Below the pieces are notes generated by a model. It ran no database searches. It saw only the letters and a program-made list of their open reading frames with translations, and was not told where the DNA came from. This document shows positions 25,421 through 33,141 of a DNA stretch of 64,000 nt, piece by piece. The DNA is taken from positions 4,211,001 to 4,275,000 of the forward strand of contig NZ_CP136920.1 of NCBI RefSeq assembly GCF_033100135.1, in the 5' to 3' direction. Made by a program: the position numbers and the translations under genes. Source of the DNA: Rubellicoccus peritrichatus (GTDB lineage Bacteria > Verrucomicrobiota > Verrucomicrobiia > Opitutales > Cerasicoccaceae). Position 1 is the stretch's first letter. Each line of letters starts with the position of its first letter.

Positions 25421-26312
25421 GTTCTTTATTTTTGGAATAGATAATTCCCCACTGGCGCTTGGGAACGGTAGTACCGAACGCTACCGAAACCAATAATCGC
25501 TCTTCGATTTCGGAACTCGCAATCCATGGAGCGATGATTCCAATTCCCAGGTTCAATCGAACAAAGTGCTTAATAATTTCCTCGTGTCCAACTTCGATGA
25601 ACGGACGCAGATTAAGATTGTGCGGCCTGAAGTACTCGCTGATTCGATCATGATAGTAGCCTTCTGCGTCACTATAGATAAGACGCTCCGAATGAAGGTC
25701 ACTGATGCCGTAGAACGCCGAAGTCGCCCACCGATGCAGCGGATTGACGATAAAGCACAGTTCGTCTTCACCAATTTCAACAAACTCGAGACTGGTGGAT
25801 GCAGGCCGATGGTTCACAAGGGCAAGATCCAATTCATTGTTCTTAATCTTCTCCTCTGCCTCATTGCCATCAATAGTATCAATTTTTAATGAAACCTTGG
25901 GGAAGCTCTCCTGAAACTCACGGATTACAGCAGGAAGGATATATTGACATGCCGAGGGGCCAGCACCGATCTTTAATTGCCCTCTTTGCCAATGATCGGG
26001 CGAGTTGGTTCTCTCCCGCGCGACTCGCATTACTTCCAGAATTCTTTTCGCATCTGGCAAAAACCGACGCCCGGCATCCGTAAGCGCCATGCTGCGGGAA
26101 CTTCGATCAAATAACTTACAGTCCAGATCTATTTCTAAACACTTCAAAGAGTGGCTGATAGCAGATGGTGTCAAATGCAAGTCTTCGCCAGCCTTCCGCA
26201 TGCTCAGCGTTTCACTTAATTTTACAAACACCACGATGTTTTTGCTCTCAATGATATCACCGCTCACAACGGACAAGCAGCATCTTAGATACCACAAATG
26301 CAGATCGTTCAA
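25347..26312 (-). CDS. LysR-family transcriptional regulator (CynR-like by context)
   Basis: A LysR regulator of 321 residues if the ATG at 26312 is used. The HTH (about residues 28-85) contains LSMRKAGEDLHLTPSAISHSL, followed by the substrate-binding periplasmic-type domain. LysR proteins normally begin just before the HTH, so the GTG at 26267 (306 residues) is an equally good start; the longer version would place its 5' end right at the operator. It is divergent from the cyanate-related genes, the usual layout for a LysR activator of its neighbours, responding perhaps to cyanate. Confidence 0.88.
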   Translation of the reverse strand: MNDLHLWYLRCCLSVVSGDIIESKNIVVFVKLSETLSMRKAGEDLHLTPSAISHSLKCLEIDLDCKLFDRSSRSMALTDAGRRFLPDAKRILEVMRVARERTNSPDHWQRGQLKIGAGPSACQYILPAVIREFQESFPKVSLKIDTIDGNEAEEKIKNNELDLALVNHRPASTSLEFVEIGEDELCFIVNPLHRWATSAFYGISDLHSERLIYSDAEGYYHDRISEYFRPHNLNLRPFIEVGHEEIIKHFVRLNLGIGIIAPWIASSEIEERLLVSVAFGTTVPKRQWGIIYSKNKELTFPEHLFLGSASYICKNLMQKNP

Positions 26313-26316
26313 TTTA

Positions 26317-26344
26317 TTTCACCGATAGAGTGAAAACGTTTCAC
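26317..26344. promoter_or_regulatory. Triple half-site palindromic operator between LysR gene and island operon
   Basis: TTTCAC (26317-26322), GTGAAA (26330-26335) and TTTCAC (26339-26344) form two overlapping inverted repeats: spacer 7 bp between the first pair and 3 bp between the second. Location in the divergent spacer is consistent with a LysR-type binding site controlling both directions. Confidence 0.55.
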
Positions 26345-26392
26345 GGCATTTATCGCTAAAATTCAATTTGTGGCAAAGCGAATGCTAAACTT

Positions 26393-27490
26393 GTGCGTAT
26401 GCTCAATCGTGATTTTAAGAGAAATATCAAAATCGGTTATGTTCCTATGTTGGATTGCGCCAGTTTGATTATTGCACGCGAGCTTGGCTATTTTCAAAAG
26501 TATGATGTCAGCGTTGTTTTGAGCAGAGAAGCCGGTTGGGCCTCTGTTCGAGAAAAACTCATCAACGGTGAGTTACACGCATCCCATGCCCCGGCGAGCA
26601 TGGTTTTTGAACTGACTTGCGGTCTTGGTGTCCTGAAAACCCCAAGTCTGACCGGACTGGTTACTGCGCTGAACGGCAATGCAATCACACTTTCAAACGA
26701 GTTATGGGACTTGGGTGTTAGGGATGCTAGAACCCTCAAGAAAGTCATTGATAAGTTTCGTGGTAAGCGGATTTTCACCTTTGCAGGTGTCTTAAATTAC
26801 TCATCGCAGCATTATTTAATGCGAGATTGGCTGCTCTCTGGAGGCATCGACCCGGAGCGGGATGTGCGCATGGCCATCGTCCCTCCCCCACTCGTCTCGT
26901 CAAATCTACAGAAGGGCTATCTTGACGGATACTGTGTTGCGGAGCCATGGAGCACCAACTGTGTCCAAAACGGCAGAGGATGGGTCGCTTGCTTAACCTC
27001 AGATTTTTCGCCCTACCACATTGAGAAAGTATTTGTAGTCACGGAAGCTTTCGATTCCAGACAGCATGAAGAACATCTTGCCATTCTAAGGGCGTTAATG
27101 GACGCAGCAGATTTTTGCGATAAACCGGAAAACCGAGAGCAAGTCGCCCAGATCCTAGCACAAACACAGTATCTAGACCTCCCCATTGAAAGCCTGAAGG
27201 AAACGTTGGTTGGCCCCTTTAATCTAGGAAACGGCCGAACGGCCAATGCCGACGAGGCTATTATCTTCTCAAGGAACGACGCAGGAAGGCCCACGGCCGG
27301 CAAGGCAAGCTGGGTGCTCGAGCAAATCCGAAGGCATAAACTCGATCTGTCAAATCCGTCACTCAATAGCGACCTGATAGCTTCGGTCTATCGTGAAGAT
27401 ATTTATGAGGAGGCAATCGTGGGACTTAGCTCTGGGAGCCAGGAAAACCGCGAACAAACGGAATCATTAGCTTTAGCAGATCGAACTTAA
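26393..27490 (+). CDS. Cytoplasmic NrtA/NasS-like substrate-binding protein
   Basis: A 365-residue protein of the nitrate/bicarbonate-type binding protein family: IKIGYVPMLDCASLIIARELGYF, AGWASVREKLINGELHASHA, and DGYCVAEPWSTNCV. Starts at GTG 26393 or ATG 26399 give the same protein less two residues. There is no signal peptide, twin-arginine motif or lipobox, so it should stay in the cytoplasm. Such cytosolic family members (NasS) act as ligand sensors for transcription antiterminators; no ANTAR partner (NasT) is adjacent here. A sensing role for cyanate, nitrate or nitrite, perhaps with the LysR protein, is inference. Confidence 0.78.
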   Translation: MRMLNRDFKRNIKIGYVPMLDCASLIIARELGYFQKYDVSVVLSREAGWASVREKLINGELHASHAPASMVFELTCGLGVLKTPSLTGLVTALNGNAITLSNELWDLGVRDARTLKKVIDKFRGKRIFTFAGVLNYSSQHYLMRDWLLSGGIDPERDVRMAIVPPPLVSSNLQKGYLDGYCVAEPWSTNCVQNGRGWVACLTSDFSPYHIEKVFVVTEAFDSRQHEEHLAILRALMDAADFCDKPENREQVAQILAQTQYLDLPIESLKETLVGPFNLGNGRTANADEAIIFSRNDAGRPTAGKASWVLEQIRRHKLDLSNPSLNSDLIASVYREDIYEEAIVGLSSGSQENREQTESLALADRT

Positions 27491-27544
27491 TAAACTATAA
27501 AATACCAATTTCGATCATAACGAAAAAAAGGAGAAAAAAGAAAA

Positions 27545-28990
27545 ATGAGTAACATAAAAGATCCATTCGATCCAAATCAGAACATCTGGGACGAGTGTGG
27601 TGAAACCACTGATTCAGACAGCCGCCCAGATCACTTCATTGATATGCTCGAGTCTCCCATGGAGCGAGAGAATCAATCCTTCCTTAACAAACGTGCACAA
27701 GAGTCTGGCGATGGTGTTGGCTTAAGTCGAGCGCTGGAAGGTTCCGTACTCAAAAGTATCTTCAAAACCGACTTGAATCGCAGAAGATTCCTTAAAGGTG
27801 TAGGCTCCGCAACCGCATTCGGTATTCTTAGTCAGTTCATTCCAATTCAATCGCTGCACGCGATGGCGGAGGACGCAAAGTCCAAGATCGAAAAGAAGAA
27901 ACTCAAGATTGGCTTCGTTCCAATCACTTGTGCTACGCCCATTATCGCGGGCCACGCGCTGGGGTTCTATGACAAATATGGCCTCGAAGTAGACATCATA
28001 AAAACCGCAGGTTGGGCGGTTGCTCGGGACAAGTGCATGAATGGTGAATACGACGCCTCACACCTGCTTGCACCAATGCCTGCTGCGATGTCACTCGGCC
28101 TAGGTTCCGCTGCTCAAGACTGGCGCATGGTGACCAACGTGAACACAAATGGTCAGGCCATTGTTTTAGCAAACAAGCACAAGAACCGCCAAGACCCATC
28201 CACCTGGAAGGGCATGAAGTTCGGTGTGCCATTTGAGTACTCGATGCACAACCTGCTCTTACGTCTCTATGTCGCTGAACACGGTATCGATCCGGATAAG
28301 GACATCCAAATCCGCGTGGTTCCACCACCTGAAATGGTTGCCAACCTCCGCGCAGAAAACGTCGATGGTTACCTTGCGCCAGACCCATTCAATCAGCGGG
28401 CGGTTTACGACGGTGTCGGTTTCATCCACAAGTTGACAAAGGATATCTGGGATCAGCACCCATGCTGCTGCTTTGGTATCAGCCAGCAATTCATAGATGA
28501 GAATCCGAATACCTTCATCGTTCTGTTAACCGCGATTCTCGATGCAACCGCAACCGCTGAGCGTTCTGACCAGCGTGTCCGCTTTGCCGAGTCGATGGCA
28601 CCTCGCAATTATCTGAACCAGCCATCAGCGGTTCTGAAGCAAATCCTCACCGGGGTTTATCCAGATGGTCAAGGCAACATTAAGAAAGTGCCAGACCGTA
28701 TCTCCTTCATGCCATTCCCATCACAGTCAATGGGCACATGGATCCTCGGCCAAATGCGTCGCTGGGACTACATCAAAGACGACGTCGATTATAAAGGAAT
28801 CTCGGACGAGATCTTTATGTCTGCAGACGTTAAAAAGCGCATGCTAGAGATGGCTAACCACAACAAAAATCTTAACTGGACTGATATTCCTGACACCAAG
28901 TATCCGGTCTATGATGTTTACGGTAAAGACTTCGATCCGAATCAGATCAATGAGTACATCGATACTTTCGAGATCACACGTTCCATCTAA
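27545..28990 (+). CDS. Tat-exported NrtA/CmpA-type ABC substrate-binding protein (probable cyanate)
   Basis: A 481-residue protein. A roughly 75-residue cytoplasmic leader (NIKDPFDPNQNIWDECGE...) precedes the twin-arginine signal RRRFLKGVGSATAFG (about residues 79-93). The binding domain then starts KLKIGFVPITCATPIIAGHA, with AGWAVARDKCMNGEYDASHL and DGYLAPDPFNQRAVYDGVGF, characteristic of the NrtA/CmpA group. A good Shine-Dalgarno (AAGGAG at 27528-27533) precedes the ATG. Substrates of this group are nitrate, nitrite, bicarbonate or cyanate; the cyanase gene in the same cluster makes cyanate the best guess. Confidence 0.9.
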   Translation: MSNIKDPFDPNQNIWDECGETTDSDSRPDHFIDMLESPMERENQSFLNKRAQESGDGVGLSRALEGSVLKSIFKTDLNRRRFLKGVGSATAFGILSQFIPIQSLHAMAEDAKSKIEKKKLKIGFVPITCATPIIAGHALGFYDKYGLEVDIIKTAGWAVARDKCMNGEYDASHLLAPMPAAMSLGLGSAAQDWRMVTNVNTNGQAIVLANKHKNRQDPSTWKGMKFGVPFEYSMHNLLLRLYVAEHGIDPDKDIQIRVVPPPEMVANLRAENVDGYLAPDPFNQRAVYDGVGFIHKLTKDIWDQHPCCCFGISQQFIDENPNTFIVLLTAILDATATAERSDQRVRFAESMAPRNYLNQPSAVLKQILTGVYPDGQGNIKKVPDRISFMPFPSQSMGTWILGQMRRWDYIKDDVDYKGISDEIFMSADVKKRMLEMANHNKNLNWTDIPDTKYPVYDVYGKDFDPNQINEYIDTFEITRSI

Positions 28991-29033
28991 ACATAACTGA
29001 AATTAACCGTCAGCGAAAGCTGCCTCACTTATT

Positions 29034-30029
29034 ATGAACACAAAGCGAATCTGGACTGCAGTACTTTTGTCCGTCGGCTTCTTTCTGGCATTTCTTGCCA
29101 TATGGCATGTAACCACACATGTCGAGAAGACCAAAGCCGATTCAATAACCCTTAGTTCTGATGAAGTGGGGCAGCTTACTGCTGCCGGTATGTCGGAAAC
29201 CGACATGCAAATCTATGCCGAGAAAGGCCTAAAGTTCGACCAAATCGAGCAGATCGCCAACATGGGCCTGACCCATGAAGACCTCGAAATGGCAGGTGGC
29301 ATAGAGGCCTTTGGCTTCACTACAGGCGGCGCAGCTGAAGAAGCTACCACGGGATTCCCAAGCCCAGCCTTGGTTTGGAAAGAGGCCTATTACCAACTCT
29401 CGGACCCCTTCTACGACCGGGGTCCGAACGACAAAGGTATCGGCACTCAGCTCAAGTATTCCCTCTTCCGCGTTGGCACTGGTTTTCTCCTGGCCGTCAT
29501 AGTTGCCGTCCCCCTTGGATTCGTGATCGGCATGTTCCCCTTGTTGAACATGGCTTTGATGCCCTACATCCAAGTTCTCAAACCTATTTCACCACTGGCC
29601 TGGCTTCCAGTCGCCCTCTACCTGATTAAAGATTCTGAACAGGCTTCGATTTTTGTCATCTTTGTATGCTCCATCTGGCCAATGTTGATCAACACAGCCT
29701 ACGGCGTTTCCAGCACCAAAAAGGACTGGATCAATATCGCCAAGACGCTCGAGCTCAGCCAATTCAAAACTGCCTGGTCAGTTGTACTCCCGGCAGCCTC
29801 CCCCACAATTCTCACCGGCATGCGCATTTCACTCAGCATCGCCTGGCTGGTGATCGTCGCTGCGGAAATGGTTATTGGAGGCATCGGAGTGGGTTACTTC
29901 GTCTGGAACGAATGGAACGGACTCAATCTCGCCAGCATGATCTTCGCGATTTTCATCATCGGCGTCGTAGGCCTCATACTAGACCTGATCTTGGGGCAAC
30001 TCGTTAAAACTTTCACCTACCAAGAGTAA
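29034..30029 (+). CDS. ABC transporter permease, NrtB/CynB-like, with N-terminal insert
   Basis: A 331-residue permease. The C-terminal about 200 residues are a standard NrtB-type membrane domain with the EAA loop (AKTLELSQFKTAWSVVLPAASPTILTGMRISL). The first membrane helix (residues 8-28) is followed by an unusual roughly 85-residue hydrophilic insert rich in short helical repeats (DEVGQLTAAGMSETDMQIYA, then KFDQIEQIANMGLTHEDLEM). Related NrtB proteins are about 50 residues shorter. It overlaps the ATPase gene by 1 bp (TAATG). Confidence 0.9.
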   Translation: MNTKRIWTAVLLSVGFFLAFLAIWHVTTHVEKTKADSITLSSDEVGQLTAAGMSETDMQIYAEKGLKFDQIEQIANMGLTHEDLEMAGGIEAFGFTTGGAAEEATTGFPSPALVWKEAYYQLSDPFYDRGPNDKGIGTQLKYSLFRVGTGFLLAVIVAVPLGFVIGMFPLLNMALMPYIQVLKPISPLAWLPVALYLIKDSEQASIFVIFVCSIWPMLINTAYGVSSTKKDWINIAKTLELSQFKTAWSVVLPAASPTILTGMRISLSIAWLVIVAAEMVIGGIGVGYFVWNEWNGLNLASMIFAIFIIGVVGLILDLILGQLVKTFTYQE

Positions 30030-30925
30030 TGGCCAATAATAATAACGACTTTATTAAGACAGAACTACTGACCAAAGTTTTCCCGCCTATCAAACGCGGC
30101 GGCGAATCTTTGACCGTTTTTGACCAGGTCAATTTCTCGATCAAAAAGGGGGAGTTCACCACTTGCATCGGCCATTCGGGCTGCGGCAAGTCCACCATCT
30201 TGAATATCCTTGCAGGACTCGACTCTGCTACGAGCGGCGCAGTCATCATGGACGGCAAGGAAGTCACAGGCCCTAGTTTGGAGCGCGCGGTTGTTTTCCA
30301 AAACCACAGTCTGCTTCCTTGGAAAAGCGCCCTAGACAACGTGTCCTTCGCTGTGAAATCAAAGTGGCCCCAATGGACCAAGAAGGAAGTCCATGAGCAT
30401 TGCTTGAATTACCTTAAACTAGTTGGCCTCACCGATACATACAATCGCAAGCCCAGTCAGCTTTCCGGTGGCATGCGTCAACGTGTGGGCATCGCACGGG
30501 CCTTTGCGATTCAATCCAAACTGCTTCTGATGGACGAACCATTCGGCGCACTGGACGCCCTCACTCGTGGAACCATTCAGGAAGAACTGTTAAAAATCTG
30601 GGAGCAAACAGAGCAAACGGTCTTCATGATTACCCACGACGTCGATGAGGCCATTTTCCTCTCTGATCGAATTTTCCTCATGACCAACGGACCACGCGCG
30701 CGCGTTGCCGAAGCCGTTGTCGTAGATATTCCCCGCCCTAGAGATCGAGCCCAAATGATTCACCACCCATCTTATTACAAGATTCGAAACCATTTGGTTG
30801 ATTTCCTAATTAAACGCTCCCACGAGCTGTCAGGCAGCAGCCAATCAATTCAAGCATTGGAATCACCTGTCACGGAAGATGGCGAATTACGCCAGCCGCC
30901 TAATGTCAATCCAGCGGCGGCGTAA
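30029..30925 (+). CDS. ABC transporter ATP-binding protein, NrtD/CynD-like
   Basis: A 298-residue ATPase with Walker A GHSGCGKST (residues 48-56), Q-loop VFQNHSLLPW, signature LSGGMRQRVGIARAFA, Walker B LLLMDEPFGALD and the switch His in MITHDVDEAIFL. It belongs to the nitrate/taurine/cyanate importer class. It powers uptake through the adjacent permease. It lacks the C-terminal binding-protein-like domain of NrtC, so it is the NrtD form. Confidence 0.94.
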   Translation: MANNNNDFIKTELLTKVFPPIKRGGESLTVFDQVNFSIKKGEFTTCIGHSGCGKSTILNILAGLDSATSGAVIMDGKEVTGPSLERAVVFQNHSLLPWKSALDNVSFAVKSKWPQWTKKEVHEHCLNYLKLVGLTDTYNRKPSQLSGGMRQRVGIARAFAIQSKLLLMDEPFGALDALTRGTIQEELLKIWEQTEQTVFMITHDVDEAIFLSDRIFLMTNGPRARVAEAVVVDIPRPRDRAQMIHHPSYYKIRNHLVDFLIKRSHELSGSSQSIQALESPVTEDGELRQPPNVNPAAA

Positions 30926-30978
30926 GTTTTTCTGAGTTATCATTAAACTACCTAGACAACCCAAACAACTGAATAAAT

Positions 30979-31422
30979 ATGACAAAGATAGAAATGACAG
31001 AGGCAATTATTGCCGCAAAGATTACAAAAGGAACATCGTGGGCTGCAATTGCTGAAGCCGGAGGTTTAAGTGAGATTTTCGTCACATCTGCATGCTTGGG
31101 TCAGAACAGTCTCGAGCTAGATGTTGCGGTTAAAGTAACAGATTTCCTCGGCCTCGATGAGAAAGTGGCTTATGCGCTAACAATCTGCCCGATGAAGGCG
31201 GTCGATGTCGAAACGGTCTCAAAAGACCCGCTGATTTATCGCTTCTTCGAAATCGCTTACGTTTACGGCGGCAGCATGAAGGAGATCATCCACGAAAAGT
31301 TTGGCGATGGAATTATGAGCGCGATCGATTTCAAGCTGGATATCGACAAAGAAGAAGATCCCAAGGGCGATCGCGTTGTCGTGACGATGAATGGCAAATT
31401 CCTTCCTTATAAAAAATGGTAA
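30979..31422 (+). CDS. cynS: Cyanate hydratase (cyanase)
   Basis: A 147-residue protein of exactly the usual cyanase size. The N-terminal helical domain is followed by the catalytic domain with DPLIYRFFEIAYVYGGSMKE and GDGIMSAIDF. These supply the catalytic Arg88, Glu91 and Ser114, matching Arg96, Glu99 and Ser122 of the E. coli enzyme. It converts cyanate and bicarbonate to ammonia and two CO2. No carbonic anhydrase gene accompanies it. It lies 54 bp after the importer ATPase gene, defining the cluster as a cyanate utilisation unit. Confidence 0.96.
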   Translation: MTKIEMTEAIIAAKITKGTSWAAIAEAGGLSEIFVTSACLGQNSLELDVAVKVTDFLGLDEKVAYALTICPMKAVDVETVSKDPLIYRFFEIAYVYGGSMKEIIHEKFGDGIMSAIDFKLDIDKEEDPKGDRVVVTMNGKFLPYKKW

Positions 31423-31431
31423 TTTTTTAGC

Positions 31432-31471
31432 ATCCCTGACGCCTTTTGCAAAAGTGAAAAGTGTCAGGGAT
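31432..31471. terminator. Stem-loop after cynS
   Basis: ATCCCTGACGCCTTTT pairs with AAAAGTGTCAGGGAT around a short loop (GCAAAAGTG region), one bulge. No T-tract follows on the plus strand, so it is more likely an RNA-stabilising or attenuating hairpin between cynS and tatA than a full terminator. Confidence 0.65.
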
Positions 31472-31488
31472 CAACTCAATCCTGACCA

Positions 31489-31707
31489 ATGATTCCACAC
31501 CAACCGATACCCGCATTCATTCAAAACCTGGCTGGCTGGGAAATTGCCTTAATTCTATTCGTGCTGATTTTTTTCGTTGGTGGTAAAAGGCTGCCTAAGC
31601 TCGCTCGCGGCATTGGCAAATCCATCATCGAGTTCAAGAAAGCCAAGAGCAATGCCGCAACCACGTTCCAAGAAGCGTCCAAGGCAATGGACGAAAGCCA
31701 AGTCTAG
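31489..31707 (+). CDS. tatA: Sec-independent translocase subunit TatA/TatE
   Basis: A 72-residue protein with one membrane helix (WEIALILFVLIFFVGG), a hinge and the amphipathic helix KRLPKLARGIGKSIIEFKKA typical of TatA. It forms the translocation pore for folded Tat substrates. Its presence in the cyanate cluster, together with a Tat-dependent binding protein, suggests an extra, locally supplied TatA rather than the cell's only copy. No tatC is adjacent. Confidence 0.92.
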   Translation: MIPHQPIPAFIQNLAGWEIALILFVLIFFVGGKRLPKLARGIGKSIIEFKKAKSNAATTFQEASKAMDESQV

Positions 31708-31728
31708 CATTCAGCCGGAACTCAAAGA

Positions 31729-32184
31729 ATGAATCTCAGACACCAGCTATTGCTCGTCAGTCTCATCACTTTGAACGGTTGCTCAACGAAAGTTCAGGAC
31801 AACACTTCGGTACATCCGACTACTAATGTCATGGACTCGAACGATCGCAGCATCAAGTCGTACATGGCAGAAATGGAACAATACTTGAACGATGTCTATA
31901 GATTCTATGATGACCCCGAAATGCGGGAGACTCTCCTCGAAAGAATCGGACTGATCTTGGAATTCCACGACCAGTTTATCGATTCAACGCCCGAGGTATT
32001 CAATAAAATGCCACCGAATTGGGTCACTGAATACAAGCACTTATATCGCTACCACGTGTTGAAATCGAAGCGGCTGTTCAGCGAACTCAAAACAGCGATT
32101 GAGGAAAACAATTTTGACCAAGTCGAAAAGGTTCTCGATCAGCTAGACGAAAACCGGAGAAATTCTCACACTATCTTTGGATAA
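31729..32184 (+). CDS. Small helical lipoprotein, unknown function
   Basis: A 151-residue protein with a lipoprotein signal peptide (LLLVSLITLNGC, Cys18 as the lipidated residue). The mature part is mostly alpha-helical and highly charged (YMAEMEQYLNDVYRFYDDPE, then LKTAIEENNFDQVEKVLDQL), resembling a four-helix bundle of the cytochrome b562/c-prime type. There is no CxxCH haem site. It is probably part of the cyanate-island transcript. I do not recognise the family. Confidence 0.7.
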   Translation: MNLRHQLLLVSLITLNGCSTKVQDNTSVHPTTNVMDSNDRSIKSYMAEMEQYLNDVYRFYDDPEMRETLLERIGLILEFHDQFIDSTPEVFNKMPPNWVTEYKHLYRYHVLKSKRLFSELKTAIEENNFDQVEKVLDQLDENRRNSHTIFG

Positions 32185-32199
32185 AATCAGCTTGTAGAA

Positions 32200-32658
32200 A
32201 TGATTTCAAAAACATTCATCGTCACATCGCTTCTGCTGACATTTACACACATAAGCCACGCAGACCTCTCCAAGACGCACACTGCATCGCCTTTGGAAGA
32301 CAAATGGGTTTATGTACGCGCCAGCGAAGCCAGCACTCTTTTCATAGAAAAACATCTCAAAGGTAAGGAGCGTTTTTTTTCAATTGAAAATGACATAAAC
32401 GGTCAGCACTGGTTCAATGAATTATCCAACGACACAAAATTCAGCTTTCGCATCAAGGAGGTATCTCGAAACGAAATGGATGTGCTGATCCACTACTACG
32501 CCGCCGACTACCCCGTTCCTCAACGCACCCTCATCTATCCTTTCCGCGACGTCGACGACACTTGGGTTGTCATTCATTTTTACGACAACCGTGAGAACGT
32601 GATGCGCTTCACTACACTCGCTGAAAAGCTTGGAGAGATCGAATACCTTAGCGAATAA
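32200..32658 (+). CDS. Exported hypothetical protein
   Basis: A 152-residue protein with a signal peptide (about residues 1-21, FIVTSLLLTFTHISHA). The mature part has several beta-type segments (DKWVYVRASEASTLFIEKHL, RTLIYPFRDVDDTWVVIHFY). It starts 15 bp after the lipoprotein gene and ends 13 bp before the NTF2-like gene, so the three are probably cotranscribed. No family is recognised. Confidence 0.65.
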   Translation: MISKTFIVTSLLLTFTHISHADLSKTHTASPLEDKWVYVRASEASTLFIEKHLKGKERFFSIENDINGQHWFNELSNDTKFSFRIKEVSRNEMDVLIHYYAADYPVPQRTLIYPFRDVDDTWVVIHFYDNRENVMRFTTLAEKLGEIEYLSE

Positions 32659-32671
32659 CTAAATCCAACAC

Positions 32672-33082
32672 ATGAGCCAAAAACTGCCACTACCACCATT
32701 CACTGAAGAAACGGCCAAACGGAAAGTCCAGCTCGCCGAGGACGCCTGGAACTCAAAAGACCCCGAACGCGTCTCCCTCGCATACACTGAAAATTCCGAA
32801 TGGCGCAATCGTGCGGAATTTATCAATGGTCGCAGTGAAATTAAGCAATTCTTGGAAAGAAAATGGAACAAGGAACTGGACTACAAATTAAAGAAAACCT
32901 TGTGGGCCTTTTTAGACAATAGGATTGCTGTTCGTTTTGAATATGAATGGCACGATGACTCCGGCCAATGGTATCGGTCTCACGGCAATGAAAATTGGAA
33001 GTTTGATCAAAATGGTTTGATGGCAAAGCGATACGCTTCAATTAATGATCAGCCGATTCAAAAATCAGAACGACGGCTTTAG
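32672..33082 (+). CDS. NTF2-like (SnoaL fold, DUF1348-type) protein
   Basis: A 136-residue cytoplasmic protein matching the DUF1348 pattern: [30 protein letters not shown], then [20 protein letters not shown] and [19 protein letters not shown]. The fold is a cone-shaped NTF2-like barrel; biochemical function is not established. Last gene of the plus-strand cluster before the convergent giant protein gene. Confidence 0.85.
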   Translation: MSQKLPLPPFTEETAKRKVQLAEDAWNSKDPERVSLAYTENSEWRNRAEFINGRSEIKQFLERKWNKELDYKLKKTLWAFLDNRIAVRFEYEWHDDSGQWYRSHGNENWKFDQNGLMAKRYASINDQPIQKSERRL

Positions 33083-33141
33083 GAAAGCCATTACTCACAT
33101 TCATCACCTGGGCTACCTCAGACCGCTGGTGGCCTTTAGAG

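Noticed and set aside
27545-28990. Assignment as a dedicated nitrate-binding protein NrtA.
   Set aside because: Sequence family alone does not separate nitrate from cyanate or bicarbonate, no nitrate reductase is nearby, and cyanase is in the same cluster.
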